A stretch of DNA of 64,000 bases from Shewanella eurypsychrophilus (GCF_007004545.3 NZ_CP045503.2:124001-188000); one strand, 5' to 3'; shown: positions 1 through 10,381, counted from the stretch's first letter. The notes: generated from the sequence alone by a model not told the origin. A program made the numbers and translations.

Positions 1-822
1 GTGGTGATTTTTGATGCTGCTGGTCGAAAAGCTCAGCTTAAGCATGCTCATCGCATGGGGGCCAAGGTTATCTTTATAAGCCAACATAGAAGAAAGCGCT
101 CTCGGGGCATGAAAATTGAGCGAGCATTAGTGACTGACAGCCATTGGGTCGTGCAACCCGAATTTGTGATTGGTGACATTACTCGTCTCGATAAGTTTAA
201 GCTCAATTTGATTAAACGTCCTCCCCCTATATTTACTGGCAGCATCTTTACTTCCCCAACGCCTGATAGAAAACAATCACTTTTTGATAAGTATGATATA
301 AGCCAAGGGGAATACCTGCTGTATAGCGCGGGTTCAGGCGGCCATTACTTGAATCAAGAGTTGGCTGCAGATCGGTTTGCTCAAGTTGCTAAAAAAATCT
401 TCCTGGAGACAGGGATCCCTAGCTTAATGGTTTTTGGTCCTAACTATCCTACGCGTTTACCTGATATGGAAGGTGTACAAGCCATTGCTCATTTGGATAG
501 CAGTGAGTTTATCAATCTGCTTGACGGTGCTAAGGCGGCTATTTTGAGTGGCGGAGATACCCTGTTGCAGGCTATTGCATTGAAGACTCCTACACTTGCG
601 GTTGCGATATCTAAAGACCAACCTAGCCGTATTAATCGCTGTGCAACTGCAAATTTGATTTTGTCATGTGGCAGCAACAAGCAAGAGATGCTGACAAAAG
701 TGCGCGAACTGGTTGAAATCGATGCTGCTGAAAGTTTACATAAAACCATGGCGGCGTTAAACGAGGTTCATGGTTTAGAGATTGGCATGGCGGAAATTGA
801 GCGTTTGATAGGTAAGAATTAA
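1..822 (+). CDS. GT-B-type glycosyltransferase, 5' end cut by window
   Basis: The frame is open from the first base and encodes 273 residues. The GTG at position 1 may be internal, so the gene is probably truncated on the left. The C-terminal half has the look of a nucleotide-sugar-binding GT-B domain: a YLLYSAGSGG loop near residue 100, then SGGDTLLQAIALKTP near residues 182-196, resembling the donor-binding loop of MurG/GT28-like enzymes. Its position at the edge of an LPS-core cluster suggests it adds a sugar to LPS core or a surface glycan. It converges on the GT8-like gene across a hairpin. Family assignment is moderate and the substrate is unknown. Confidence 0.6.
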   Translation: MVIFDAAGRKAQLKHAHRMGAKVIFISQHRRKRSRGMKIERALVTDSHWVVQPEFVIGDITRLDKFKLNLIKRPPPIFTGSIFTSPTPDRKQSLFDKYDISQGEYLLYSAGSGGHYLNQELAADRFAQVAKKIFLETGIPSLMVFGPNYPTRLPDMEGVQAIAHLDSSEFINLLDGAKAAILSGGDTLLQAIALKTPTLAVAISKDQPSRINRCATANLILSCGSNKQEMLTKVRELVEIDAAESLHKTMAALNEVHGLEIGMAEIERLIGKN

Positions 823-825
823 ACA

Positions 826-863
826 CCCAAACACCGGATATGTTTAAATAGCCGGTATTTGGG
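826..863. terminator. Hairpin between convergent glycosyltransferase genes
   Basis: CCCAAA-ca-CCGG at 826-837 pairs with CCGG-ta-TTTGGG at 852-863 around a 14-base loop. It fills the 51-base gap between two convergent genes. No long T run follows on either strand, so it may be a weak bidirectional terminator. Confidence 0.5.
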
Positions 864-873
864 AGAGGCAATG

Positions 874-1722
874 TTAGTGCTTATGAGAAGGGTGGAGCAA
901 GCCAAAGACAAAGCTTAAAAAGCTAATCGGTAGTTTAGTTTTACGGTATTGTTTTAGCATATACCAATGCCAAGATTGCTGCTTATATTCTAGTATCTCG
1001 GATTCCGACAGTGAGCCTGCAAACAATTCACAATAATCAATAATATACTTCAGTTCACGCATTGGTACTTTTTGGCGATAGCCTCGACCAGAGTAATGGA
1101 TGAAGTCGGCGTCTTGATAATTATCGTGACCAAGCAGCTGCATACGATTAAAGTTAGACTCTACAGCAACACTCTTAATACCGTCTCTTCTGATTAGGTA
1201 ATTGATGTAAGTTTGATCATAAAACTTAACTTCATTACAGATGGCTTGCATCTCTTCGATGTTGGCATTATCAAACAGACCCGTTTCTTTAGACAGCAGA
1301 AACATGCCCGAGTTGTAGTAGACGACTTGGTCATTCTCTTTGGGCCAGTCTACTGCGCCAAGTACAGTGTTTATCTGTTCAGCTTGTTGGCTTCGATCTC
1401 TATGCAAGCCTTCATTAAACATGTATACCGTATCAAGCTCTGGATACAGCTCGAAAACATCTCTGGCGTCAGGAGTGACGATAATATCAGCATCCAAGTA
1501 TAATACTCGATCGTATTCTTTTAGCAGTTCAGTGATATAGAGCTTTTCAGACCAAGCAGGACTGGCATCAAATTTAGGATTGTTGATATCAATTTTATAG
1601 TGGAGTTGATCTGAGACGATCACATCGGCACCCACTTTTTTACCGTATGCTTTAAAGCTATCTACTGCAGCTCTATACATCGGGTTATCGCCTATGGCGA
1701 GAGTGAAAATAGCTTTTTTCAT
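874..1722 (-). CDS. Glycosyltransferase family 8-like protein
   Basis: This 282-residue protein begins like a GT-A nucleotide-sugar transferase and carries the metal-binding DxD motif in LYLDADIIV (D77, D79), typical of GT8 and related enzymes. The ATG start is preceded on its strand by the end of the GT9-like gene only 13 bases away, so the two are probably co-transcribed. No signal peptide or membrane segment is evident, consistent with a cytoplasmic enzyme acting on LPS core or another glycolipid at the inner membrane. Donor and acceptor cannot be read from sequence. Confidence 0.7.
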   Translation of the reverse strand: MKKAIFTLAIGDNPMYRAAVDSFKAYGKKVGADVIVSDQLHYKIDINNPKFDASPAWSEKLYITELLKEYDRVLYLDADIIVTPDARDVFELYPELDTVYMFNEGLHRDRSQQAEQINTVLGAVDWPKENDQVVYYNSGMFLLSKETGLFDNANIEEMQAICNEVKFYDQTYINYLIRRDGIKSVAVESNFNRMQLLGHDNYQDADFIHYSGRGYRQKVPMRELKYIIDYCELFAGSLSESEILEYKQQSWHWYMLKQYRKTKLPISFLSFVFGLLHPSHKH

Positions 1723-1735
1723 TGGAATACCTTAA

Positions 1736-2851
1736 TTAGCAATCTTGAGTCATCTGTTGATATTTTTTAAATACCGTATCAACAGAGATATCAGAAATGT
1801 GTCCCTTTCCTTCAGTAGCATATAGCACATGTGACTGCTTGCTTGCTGGAGGAGCCCAGTAGGGCTTCTTTTGTCGCATCATAGAAAGTAAAGGTCGTTT
1901 GGCTGCAAATGCAAAGTGCAAAATTGCGGTATCTACTGTGATCACAAAATCAGCTTTTGCAATCAGTGATGGCAATTCGAAAAAGTGCTCCTGTACAGTA
2001 AATACAGCAACTTGACGTTGACTGTGTTCAACAAATTCTCTAGTGCTTGACGATACCTGCTGGTAGTTCTCTTTAGTCACATTGATCACAAAGCGATAGT
2101 GCATATCATCTTTTGAAATACGCTCTATCAATTCAAATAGCTGAGAGAGTTGCCAATCTTTTTTAGCGTTAGTAGAAAGGTGATTCAAGAAAATTAATGG
2201 ACCTTGCTTGCTTGGATCATCGAACTGCTCTGATAGCCAGTTATCGGTAATGGGTCCAAGACTTTTGGGTACCACTAGCTCTGGCATCAATTCAGATTTT
2301 GCTAGTTGTAGTCCAGTGATATGGCTGAAAATGTTCTCATAGCGATCGGTTATGTGGTGATTACTCGGCAGCTCGTCGGAGTTGAGGCTGAACACTCGAT
2401 CTGAATGACGGTAGAGTATTCTATCGAATATGCCCCAAGCTGTACGTTTAGGCAGGCTAGATACAATAAAGGCACTTGGACTAATGGTTCGAGCTATTTC
2501 AGAATACTGCTGGCTTTTGCTCACCGAGTGACAAATGATCAGCTCATATTGCTGAGCTTTAGCTTGCTCGATTTGCGCCTTACGCGCTTCAATGGAGTCG
2601 GTGCAACCATAGCTACGGGTAAAACAGCCTTCAGTTTCCATCCATTGCTGCAAAATTTTACTGCGCGAAAGTCGCCAACTGTCAGAATTACATCTGTTGT
2701 CATCCAACCATATATCAAGTTCGATATGCGGGTAGCGCTGCTTTAACGCGATAAGAAACGTTTTTAGGTAGAGAAAATCCCCTAAAGCAACTGGCGATAT
2801 GAATAAAAGGCGTTGGCACTGTTGAAACTGTTTATCGGATACTAGCGACAT
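1736..2851 (-). CDS. Glycosyltransferase family 9 (heptosyltransferase-like) protein
   Basis: The protein opens with a GT9-type first strand and loop (RLLFISPVALGDFLYLKTF) and has the C-terminal donor-site region (FVITVDTAILHFAFAAKRP) found in heptosyltransferases. A longer frame runs to a TTG at 2938, but that codon sits directly on its purine run. The ATG at 2851 fits the family N-terminus better and gives 371 residues. It lies directly upstream of the GT8-like gene on the same strand. It probably transfers heptose or another sugar onto LPS core. It is divergent from the CDP-glycerol pair. Confidence 0.65.
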   Translation of the reverse strand: MSLVSDKQFQQCQRLLFISPVALGDFLYLKTFLIALKQRYPHIELDIWLDDNRCNSDSWRLSRSKILQQWMETEGCFTRSYGCTDSIEARKAQIEQAKAQQYELIICHSVSKSQQYSEIARTISPSAFIVSSLPKRTAWGIFDRILYRHSDRVFSLNSDELPSNHHITDRYENIFSHITGLQLAKSELMPELVVPKSLGPITDNWLSEQFDDPSKQGPLIFLNHLSTNAKKDWQLSQLFELIERISKDDMHYRFVINVTKENYQQVSSSTREFVEHSQRQVAVFTVQEHFFELPSLIAKADFVITVDTAILHFAFAAKRPLLSMMRQKKPYWAPPASKQSHVLYATEGKGHISDISVDTVFKKYQQMTQDC

Positions 2852-3073
2852 AAGCTGAAGTTGGTGATTTTTGTTGCTGCAAGCATACCTTGAAAAGTCA
2901 TATTTTAAAAAGATTTGCGTAATTAAGCAGTGTTTCAATTCCTTCTTGAGTGAGTCTCTTGCTTCTTAGGTTCTGAGATATAGTTTAGAGGCATAGGTGT
3001 GTTATGATCTGCGGAACTTTACTAGATTAGTTAATCTAATTCCTATCTGTATTTTCAGTAAAGAAGGCCTATT

Positions 3074-4144
3074 TTGATTTGCTTTGACATGCTGCACCCC
3101 TATTATTTACCACAATATCTGCCTGTGATGGACGAATTAACAGCTCGTGGTGAATCGGTACACTTTGTTGTTTACCGCAGTGAAGAGCAGCAGATGGCGC
3201 TGGATTTTTTAGTCGAACAGCACCAGTTAGATGTTACTTGGGTGGACAATGAAGAGCAGGCCTTAGCTTATTATCTAAAAGTTAAACCGACTTGGGTTAT
3301 ATTTGGCAATACCTTTGACAGTGCAAATAAACTCCAAGAAATAAGTCGAACGGCCTTAATGCAGCATGGTATAGGGCCAAAATCCTGTTATTACACTGTA
3401 TCCGAATCAGATATTGATATTCGTTTTGTTGAAGGTGAATATCGTTTAAAACGCTTACAAGCTATGTTTCCTAGTAAGCAGTTTGTTGATACAGGCTATG
3501 CCAAGCTTGATCCTATCATTCAAGGTAAAGAGAAAGGTTTAGATCTACAAGCATTAGGCCTAGATCCTAATAAACCGACCTTATTATACGCGCCGACATT
3601 TTATCCAAGTAGCATTGAAAAAATGGGCCGTGATTGGCCTCAGTTGTTTGCTGAGTATAATATTTTACTCAAACCGCACTATTTCTCGCTGAGCAAATCC
3701 AATTATAAAAAACAAAAGCAGTTGCTTGAGCATTGGGGCCAATTTGATAATGCTTACCTTGCCCCTATTGAGCAGGCGAACTTGCTGCCATTTATGGCTT
3801 CTGCGGATCTGCTGATCAGTGATGCGTCCTCTGCATTATTTGAATTCGCAGCACTCGATAAACCCGTTGTTTGGTGTGATTTTTATCACCTACGTTGGAG
3901 TTATCGTGGCATATTCAAATTCCGCTTCAATAAGCGCATGGATGAAGATCTTTATAAATATGCGGGGGTTGCTAGCCACGCAGCGTCTTACAAAGAGTTG
4001 AAATCTGTGGTGGATGAGCAGATAGCTAATCCCGAGTCGTTCGCTACGCAGCGAGCAAATTACACTTACGAGCTTGCTGGCAAGGTCGATGGTTTATGTA
4101 GCCAACGAATTGTAGACTACCTTTTATCTAATGAGGTTTCATGA
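3074..4144 (+). CDS. CDP-glycerol glycerophosphotransferase family protein (TagB/TagF-like)
   Basis: The 356-residue protein has the conserved blocks of the CDP-glycerol:polyol glycerophosphotransferase domain: LMQHGIGPKSCYY near residue 96, LLYAPTFYPS near 173, LLKPHYFSL near 199 and ISDASSALFEFAALDKPVV near 252. Its length is like TagB rather than long TagF polymerases. The start is a TTG at 3074 with AGAAGG seven bases upstream, so the start codon is unusual but well supported. It overlaps the next gene by four bases, and that gene encodes a cytidylyltransferase of the type that makes CDP-glycerol. The pair probably adds a glycerol-phosphate unit to LPS core or a surface glycan at the inner membrane. 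Confidence 0.72.
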   Translation: MICFDMLHPYYLPQYLPVMDELTARGESVHFVVYRSEEQQMALDFLVEQHQLDVTWVDNEEQALAYYLKVKPTWVIFGNTFDSANKLQEISRTALMQHGIGPKSCYYTVSESDIDIRFVEGEYRLKRLQAMFPSKQFVDTGYAKLDPIIQGKEKGLDLQALGLDPNKPTLLYAPTFYPSSIEKMGRDWPQLFAEYNILLKPHYFSLSKSNYKKQKQLLEHWGQFDNAYLAPIEQANLLPFMASADLLISDASSALFEFAALDKPVVWCDFYHLRWSYRGIFKFRFNKRMDEDLYKYAGVASHAASYKELKSVVDEQIANPESFATQRANYTYELAGKVDGLCSQRIVDYLLSNEVS

Positions 4145-4533
4145 GAATCATTACATTTGGCACCTTTGATATGTTCCATATTGGCCATCTTAATATTATA
4201 GAGAGGGCTCGAGAGCTAGGTGCTCATCTCACCGTTGGGGTTTCATCTGATGCGCTGAATTTTTCTAAGAAACAGCGATATCCTATCTGTAATGAAGCTG
4301 ACAGAATGCGCATAGTTAAAGCATTATCGAGTGTTGATGAGGTTTTTCTTGAAGAGTCGCTTGAGCTGAAAGCTGAATATATCAAATCTCATCAAGCAGA
4401 TTGTTTGGTGATGGGCGATGACTGGCTGGGGAAGTTTGATGAATTAAAACCATTATGTGATGTGGTTTACCTGCCTCGCACACCAGCTATTTCAACGACT
4501 CAAATTATTGAAGTTGTTAGAGAAATCAAATAG
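4141..4533 (+). CDS. Glycerol-3-phosphate cytidylyltransferase-like protein (TagD family)
   Basis: At 130 residues this matches the length of TagD-type enzymes. It shows the nucleotidyltransferase signature GTFDMFHIGHLN (H13xGH16) near the N-terminus and the RTPAISTTQI block at the C-terminus, corresponding to the RTxGISTT motif of glycerol-3-phosphate cytidylyltransferases. These enzymes form CDP-glycerol from CTP and glycerol-3-phosphate. The ATG overlaps the stop of the upstream glycerophosphotransferase (ATGA), so translation is coupled. The related ethanolamine-phosphate cytidylyltransferase activity cannot be excluded. Confidence 0.8.
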   Translation: MRIITFGTFDMFHIGHLNIIERARELGAHLTVGVSSDALNFSKKQRYPICNEADRMRIVKALSSVDEVFLEESLELKAEYIKSHQADCLVMGDDWLGKFDELKPLCDVVYLPRTPAISTTQIIEVVREIK

Positions 4534-4534
4534 A

Positions 4535-4556
4535 GCACCAAGCATTATTTTGGTGC
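4535..4556. terminator. Hairpin between convergent TagD-like gene and hldD
   Basis: GCACCAA (4535-4541) pairs with TTGGTGC (4550-4556) around an eight-base loop in the 36-base gap between convergent genes. It is a short bidirectional terminator candidate. Confidence 0.55.
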
Positions 4557-4569
4557 CCTATGGTCTAAA

Positions 4570-5523
4570 TTATTGACCGATAAAGTGCTGTGTTTTAAGC
4601 CAGTCTAAGTATTCAGGTACAGCCTGCTCTACTGTTTTAAAGTCTTCAGTGTAGCCCGCTTGACGCAGCATAGTGAGATCGGCTTGAGTATAGTGCTGAT
4701 AGGCACCTTTCAATTTATCAGGAAAAGGAATGTACTCAATTTCGCCTTTACCATGATAATTGATCACGGCATTCGCAACATCGTTAAAGCTTTGAGCATC
4801 ACCAGTCCCACAGTTAAATACACCCGATATCTTAGGGTTCTGCCATAGCCATAAATTCACCTTAACGACGTCTTCTACATAGACGAAGTCACGTAGTTGT
4901 TGGCCATCTTGGTAACCATCGACACCTTCAAAAAGCTTGCAGATTTCAGTTGCTTTAACTTGGTTATTAAAATGGAATGCAACACTCGCCATACCACCTT
5001 TATGTTGTTCCCGGGGGCCGTAAACATTGAAGTAGCGCAAGCCAACGACCTGAGTGGTTAGTTTTTGCTGTCTGACATATTGATCGAATAGGAACTTGGA
5101 ATAAGCATAAACATTTAAAGGCTTTTCAAACTCACGCTGCTCGATGAATTTGTCACTGCCTCCATATACTGAAGCTGATGAGGCGTAAATAAACTGGCAA
5201 CGGTTAGCTTGGCTGAAATGGAATAAACTCTTTGAATATTCATAATTATTGGCCATCATGAATTTACCATCCCACTCAGTGGTCGATGAGCAGGCGCCTT
5301 CATGGAAGATAACCTCGAGCTGACCGTCAAACTCACCCGCTTTGATCTTGGCAAGAAAATCGTCTTTATCAAGATAGTCGGCAATTTCACAGTCGGCTAA
5401 GTTAAACATCTGCGTGCCATCGGTAAGGTCGTCAACAGCAATGATATCGGAGCGACCCATATTATTGAGGGCCTTGACTAAATTACTACCAATAAAGCCA
5501 GCGGCTCCAGTGACTACAATCAT
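4570..5523 (-). CDS. hldD: ADP-L-glycero-D-manno-heptose 6-epimerase
   Basis: The 317-residue protein is a short-chain dehydrogenase/reductase-type sugar epimerase. It has the NADP-binding GAAGFIGSN loop at residues 6-14, [13 protein letters not shown] near 74-86, and the catalytic YAYSK motif (Y139, K143). This pattern and length match HldD (RfaD), which inverts C6 of ADP-D-glycero-heptose to give the L,D-heptose donor for LPS inner core. It sits downstream of a GT9 heptosyltransferase on the same strand and near hldE, which makes its substrate. Confidence in function is high. Confidence 0.95.
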   Translation of the reverse strand: MIVVTGAAGFIGSNLVKALNNMGRSDIIAVDDLTDGTQMFNLADCEIADYLDKDDFLAKIKAGEFDGQLEVIFHEGACSSTTEWDGKFMMANNYEYSKSLFHFSQANRCQFIYASSASVYGGSDKFIEQREFEKPLNVYAYSKFLFDQYVRQQKLTTQVVGLRYFNVYGPREQHKGGMASVAFHFNNQVKATEICKLFEGVDGYQDGQQLRDFVYVEDVVKVNLWLWQNPKISGVFNCGTGDAQSFNDVANAVINYHGKGEIEYIPFPDKLKGAYQHYTQADLTMLRQAGYTEDFKTVEQAVPEYLDWLKTQHFIGQ

Positions 5524-5585
5524 ATTTATCTTCCAATTTTGGGTGACTAGAGAGTATCTGAAGTCACGATAATTATTCGCTTAAG

Positions 5586-6593
5586 TTAAGCATAATTTGC
5601 ATCGAGGTAAGCCACGACATCTTTTTCAACAGCGTTAAAGTCAATGAGTGACATATTTTTACCTGTTCGTTTACCTATAGGGGGCGTATAAGATAAGCGT
5701 CGATCGCTGTGAGAAAGTGTTTGCCAGCGGACAATCGGTGCTGAACGCCTACCTGCATAAAATCCTACCGTGGGAATATTATGTAAGCCTGCAAGGTGTA
5801 ATGGACCTGTTGAACCGGCTATAAACATATCCGCGGCCACAATCGATTTGGCAAAGTCTGCGAGACTTGAGAGTGGCTTTGCCATTACAACCTTGATTGA
5901 TTTTTTACTGAGTTGATCAAAAATCTGTTGCGCTAACTCTTCTTCGGCTCCGCTGTAAGTTAAAACAAACTTACAGTCGACTTGCGTTTTATCGCTAATG
6001 TTAGTTGATAAATTTGCAAAATCAGAGGGTGATAGACTACCTGATGAGCCACCAGTACCCGCATGAATAAAAATTAATTTTTCATTGCCTTCTTGGCCGT
6101 AATAACTGCGCCATTTTTGTCGTTCCGCACTGAGATCCCAGTATTGCTGGGGGAGTTCAGGAATGTCGATCCCGTGCTGCGTTAAAAAGTGTTCTACCAG
6201 CATACAGCCACCGCGCCAGCAAGCTTCGCCCTGCTTGTATTGTGCGTCAGCAGTATGTTTGTATAAATGCTGATACCAGTTGTGTTTCGGTGCTAATTTA
6301 TAAGCGCTATCGAGATGACGTATCATCTTATAAATTCTAAATTCAGAACATGAAACGATCACGGCATCGTAATTACGTTCAATAAATTTTTGGCTGGTGG
6401 CTTTATCATCACCTGTGTCGACAATGACGTGATCGACATACGGGCAAGCCTCGGCAAGTGCTTGGACTGCAGGAGCGACAAAGACTTCAATACTGGCTTT
6501 TGGTAGAGCGGACTTTAAAAGAAATAATGCGGGCCAATAAAGGACAAAATCGCCAATTTTGTCATGTCGGATGGCTAGAACTCTTTCGATCAT
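5586..6593 (-). CDS. Glycosyltransferase family 9, heptosyltransferase-like
   Basis: The 335-residue protein begins RVLAIRHDKIGDFVLYWPAL, the classic GT9 N-terminal loop with the GD pair. It ends with AGSTGPLHLAGLHNIPTVGFY, the ADP-heptose-binding block of WaaC/WaaF/WaaQ-type enzymes. IFIHAGTGGSSGSLSPSDF near residue 175 matches the central donor-site loop. It is encoded just upstream of hldD on the same strand and probably adds heptose to LPS core. The exact step cannot be assigned by eye, so no symbol is given. Confidence 0.8.
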   Translation of the reverse strand: MIERVLAIRHDKIGDFVLYWPALFLLKSALPKASIEVFVAPAVQALAEACPYVDHVIVDTGDDKATSQKFIERNYDAVIVSCSEFRIYKMIRHLDSAYKLAPKHNWYQHLYKHTADAQYKQGEACWRGGCMLVEHFLTQHGIDIPELPQQYWDLSAERQKWRSYYGQEGNEKLIFIHAGTGGSSGSLSPSDFANLSTNISDKTQVDCKFVLTYSGAEEELAQQIFDQLSKKSIKVVMAKPLSSLADFAKSIVAADMFIAGSTGPLHLAGLHNIPTVGFYAGRRSAPIVRWQTLSHSDRRLSYTPPIGKRTGKNMSLIDFNAVEKDVVAYLDANYA

Positions 6594-6790
6594 ATAAAAG
6601 CACCAAATTTAAATCAGTATTGGTTATATGCAGCCGCTATCTAGGCGCTGAATAAACACTTAACCTGAAAATGATAGGAATTATTGCAGATGATAACAGT
6701 TTTATAGTACTGAACTTTATAAATCACCGCCAAAGGTAACAGAGCCAAGTAAAATTAGGTACAATCAGTGCCTAATTTTGCAAAGAAGAT

Positions 6791-8230
6791 ATGAGTGTTA
6801 TGAAGGTTTCTCTGCCAGCGTTTGAAAAAGCCAAGGTCCTTGTGGTCGGCGATGTCATGCTAGACCGTTATTGGACCGGACCCACTGGGCGAATTTCTCC
6901 TGAAGCACCGGTTCCAGTGGTCAGAATTAACCAGTGTGAAGACCGTCCTGGCGGAGCCGCTAACGTTGCACTCAATATTGCCACCTTAGGTGGAAAAGTC
7001 TCTCTAGCGGGGATCGTAGGTCAAGATGAAGCCGCTGAAGCATTAACAGCAGGTGTGCAAGCGTTAGGGGTTGAACCTAAATGGCATTGTGTCAGTAATA
7101 AGCCAACCATAACGAAATTAAGAGTTATGTCTCGCCAGCAGCAGCTCATTCGTCTGGACTTTGAAGAAAAGTACCCTGTTGAAGAAAGCCAAGCGTTACT
7201 TCATAGCGTTGTTGATGAGCTATCTGCCGTTGATGTGGTCGTTTTATCTGATTATGCCAAAGGCGCTTTAGCCGATCCTCTGCCTTTCATTAAGCTGGCG
7301 AAGGCTAAAGGGGTTAAAGTACTCGTCGATCCTAAAGGTAGTGACTTTTCTCGCTACAGGGGAGCAACTTTACTTACTCCAAATATGAGCGAATTTGAGT
7401 TAGTGGTCGGAGAGGTGACGAGTGAAGCGGATCTGGTGCAAAAAGCTCATCAGGTACTAAAAGACTTTGACCTCGATGCAATATTGGTTACTCGCTCCGA
7501 AAAAGGCATGACGCTTATCACCACAGATCAAGATGAGTTGCATATTCCAACCGTCGCTCGAGAAGTTCACGATGTGACAGGTGCTGGCGATACCGTGATT
7601 TCTGCATTGGCAACATCACTGTCAGCAGGTAGTACTCTTGCTGAGGCGTGTGCTATCGCCAATATTGCTGCTGGTATCGTTGTTGCTAAATTGGGCACCT
7701 CAACAGTGAGCAGAATTGAGCTGATTGCTGCTTTATCTGACAGTCATGGGGAAATGGGTTTTGGCGCAGTCTCAGAAGATCAGCTTGTTTATGCGCTTGA
7801 GCAGGCAAGATTACGTGGTGAACGTGTTGTCATGACTAACGGATGTTTTGATATTCTCCATGCTGGGCATGTTAGCTACCTTCAAGAGGCAAGGGCTTTA
7901 GGCGATAGACTTATCGTGGCGGTTAACGATGATGATTCAGTCAAGCGTTTGAAGGGTAATGGTCGACCAGTTAATCAGCTTGATCGACGTATGGCGGTGC
8001 TTGCTGGTCTAGCTTCAGTGGATTGGGTGGTTCCTTTTAGCGAGGATACACCACATAGGGTCATTTCTCGTCTGTTACCTGATATGTTAGTGAAGGGTGG
8101 AGATTATAAGATTGAGGAGATCGCTGGTGGTGAAGAGGTCATTGCTGCTGGTGGTGCAGTCAAGGTTCTTTGTTTTGAAGATGGTATCTCGACAACAAAA
8201 ATTATCGAGAACATCATGGCTAAACAATAA
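6791..8230 (+). CDS. hldE: Bifunctional D-beta-heptose-7-phosphate kinase / heptose-1-phosphate adenylyltransferase
   Basis: The 479-residue protein has an N-terminal PfkB/ribokinase domain (GGAANVA near residue 55, TGAGDT at 263-268 with catalytic D267) and a C-terminal cytidylyltransferase-fold domain starting [12 protein letters not shown] (H357xGH360). This two-domain order and length are those of HldE (RfaE). It phosphorylates heptose-7-phosphate at C1 and later adenylylates it, giving ADP-heptose for HldD. A purine-rich AAAGAAGA ribosome binding site precedes the ATG. It is transcribed away from the heptosyltransferase gene and is followed after 121 bases by coaD. Confidence 0.96.
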   Translation: MSVMKVSLPAFEKAKVLVVGDVMLDRYWTGPTGRISPEAPVPVVRINQCEDRPGGAANVALNIATLGGKVSLAGIVGQDEAAEALTAGVQALGVEPKWHCVSNKPTITKLRVMSRQQQLIRLDFEEKYPVEESQALLHSVVDELSAVDVVVLSDYAKGALADPLPFIKLAKAKGVKVLVDPKGSDFSRYRGATLLTPNMSEFELVVGEVTSEADLVQKAHQVLKDFDLDAILVTRSEKGMTLITTDQDELHIPTVAREVHDVTGAGDTVISALATSLSAGSTLAEACAIANIAAGIVVAKLGTSTVSRIELIAALSDSHGEMGFGAVSEDQLVYALEQARLRGERVVMTNGCFDILHAGHVSYLQEARALGDRLIVAVNDDDSVKRLKGNGRPVNQLDRRMAVLAGLASVDWVVPFSEDTPHRVISRLLPDMLVKGGDYKIEEIAGGEEVIAAGGAVKVLCFEDGISTTKIIENIMAKQ

Positions 8231-8345
8231 TTTGATTTCAATATTTGAATGTCAGCAGGGTGCTCCACATTGTTAGCTTGAATGAAAGCCTATAAATCAA
8301 TGTGAAACACCTGATACTTATCAGAAATTTTAGTTGGATGGTTAG

Positions 8346-8831
<486 letters not shown>

Positions 8832-8841
8832 TTAAGATACT

Positions 8842-10335
8842 ATGATGAATTTTGTTCGTTCTTATTTTGCCAAGATCTTATTACTACTAAGTTTTGTGCT
8901 AACGCTTCCTGTAACGGCTGCACCTTGGGTTGATGTGTCTGATATCTACTTGCGAGCAGATATTCAAGCTTTAGCCGATGCAGGTGTCATTACCGTGCCG
9001 GTCAATACTTACCCGTTAATGTGGGCTGGGATCGGTGTAGATTTAGCAAAAACAGAAGCGTCAATTCTAACTCCAGACCTGGCGCAGGCATATACACGAG
9101 TTAATTATTATTACCGCAATGCCGTGGGTAATCGTGGCAATACCAGTATCAAGCTTGCTGCAGCGACGGACGCCGCTCGTTTCCAGCATTTTGGCTCCGA
9201 TTACCGTGAGCAAGGTGATTTACAAGTTTCCCATGAATATATGGGCGATAGATTTGCCTTTAAAATGTCAGCCTCAGCGCACTACGATCCTATAGATGGT
9301 GAAACGTTTCGTCTCGATGGTTCTTACATGGCGATGATTTGGGGAAACTGGATTTTTACTGCTGGCGCGATCGAGCAATGGTGGGGACCTGGATTTGATT
9401 CAGCCTTACACAGATCAAATAACGCCCGGCCTTTACCCTCTGTGATGGTAAGCCGAAATAATGCTGCCGGTTTTGAAACGCCTTGGCTTTCCTGGTTGGG
9501 CCCATGGACATTAACTGCTGGCATCAGTCAGCTGGAAGAAGAGCGGGCGGTTTCTAAGCCACTATTGTGGAATTTCAGAAGTTCTCTACGTCCATTTAAA
9601 CAGTTAGAGGTTGGCTTTTCATGGTCAACTCAATTCTGTGGTGAAGGCGAAGAATGTACCCTTGAGAGCGCATTCAAGTCGATAACGGGTCAGCGAGATT
9701 GCCGCGGCGCAGGTGAGGCGGGTTGCACAAACTATGGTAACCAGATGGCTGGCTATGATATTCGCTTCAGTGATACCTGGTTTAATGTACCTTTTGGCGT
9801 TTACTATGAGCGTACTTGCGAAGATGCTAAAGGTTCTGCGCCTTGGGATATTGTTGATTGTGCTAGCCTAGGCGGAGCTGACACTCGTTTTGCATTCGAT
9901 AACTCGCAGTATAAGTTGTTCTTTGAGTATACAAATACCATGGTTTTCTGTGGTGAGGACCCAACAGTCTTTAATTGTATGTACGAGCATAGCACTTACA
10001 AGAGTGGCTCACGTTATTATGGCAGAGCCTACGGCAGTACCTACGACAGTGATGCTAAAGTTTATGCATTGGGCTTGATTGGCCAGTTCTCTGATAGTAA
10101 AGGGATCACCTCTATCCTTCGATATGCGCAGCTCAATAATGATGGCGCTAGCCCCGCTCATGGCTGGGCTCCCCAGCCTCCAAAAGAAGACTTATTAATG
10201 CTAGAACTTAGCTACCGTATGCCTATTTGGCAGGGCATGATGAGTGTTGGTGGCACTGTTTCTCGTTCTGAGTTTGAAGCGCAAGAAAGCGAGTCTGATG
10301 CGAGTCTGTTTGGCACGTATGAATATAGATTCTAG
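8842..10335 (+). CDS. Capsule assembly Wzi family outer-membrane protein
   Basis: The 497-residue protein has a signal peptide (positively charged start, hydrophobic core to about residue 25, cleavage near VTA-AP). A short helical region follows (ADIQALADAGVI), then repeated amphipathic beta strands ending in an aromatic residue (FGTYEYRF), as expected for a barrel. WVDVSDIYLRADIQALADAG and SYMAMIWGNWIFTAGAIEQWWGPG resemble the Wzi family, which retains capsule or other polysaccharide at the surface. Several Cys-rich loops lie near residues 270-300 and 330-385. It is ten bases after coaD and may share its transcript. Confidence 0.75.
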   Translation: MMNFVRSYFAKILLLLSFVLTLPVTAAPWVDVSDIYLRADIQALADAGVITVPVNTYPLMWAGIGVDLAKTEASILTPDLAQAYTRVNYYYRNAVGNRGNTSIKLAAATDAARFQHFGSDYREQGDLQVSHEYMGDRFAFKMSASAHYDPIDGETFRLDGSYMAMIWGNWIFTAGAIEQWWGPGFDSALHRSNNARPLPSVMVSRNNAAGFETPWLSWLGPWTLTAGISQLEEERAVSKPLLWNFRSSLRPFKQLEVGFSWSTQFCGEGEECTLESAFKSITGQRDCRGAGEAGCTNYGNQMAGYDIRFSDTWFNVPFGVYYERTCEDAKGSAPWDIVDCASLGGADTRFAFDNSQYKLFFEYTNTMVFCGEDPTVFNCMYEHSTYKSGSRYYGRAYGSTYDSDAKVYALGLIGQFSDSKGITSILRYAQLNNDGASPAHGWAPQPPKEDLLMLELSYRMPIWQGMMSVGGTVSRSEFEAQESESDASLFGTYEYRF

Positions 10336-10344
10336 AAAGCATGA

Positions 10345-10370
10345 GGTCCTAGGAACTAGGTTCTAGGACC
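10345..10370. repeat. CTAG-rich hairpin between convergent wzi-like gene and mutM
   Basis: GGTCCTAG (10345-10352) is perfectly inverted as CTAGGACC (10363-10370) around a ten-base loop that itself contains CTAGG. Related CTAGGAAC/GTTCCTAG elements occur at 34014-34028 and 41294-41321, also at ends of convergent genes. It may act as a bidirectional transcription end or be a dispersed repeat. Confidence 0.55.
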
Positions 10371-10381
10371 CTATCCACACT

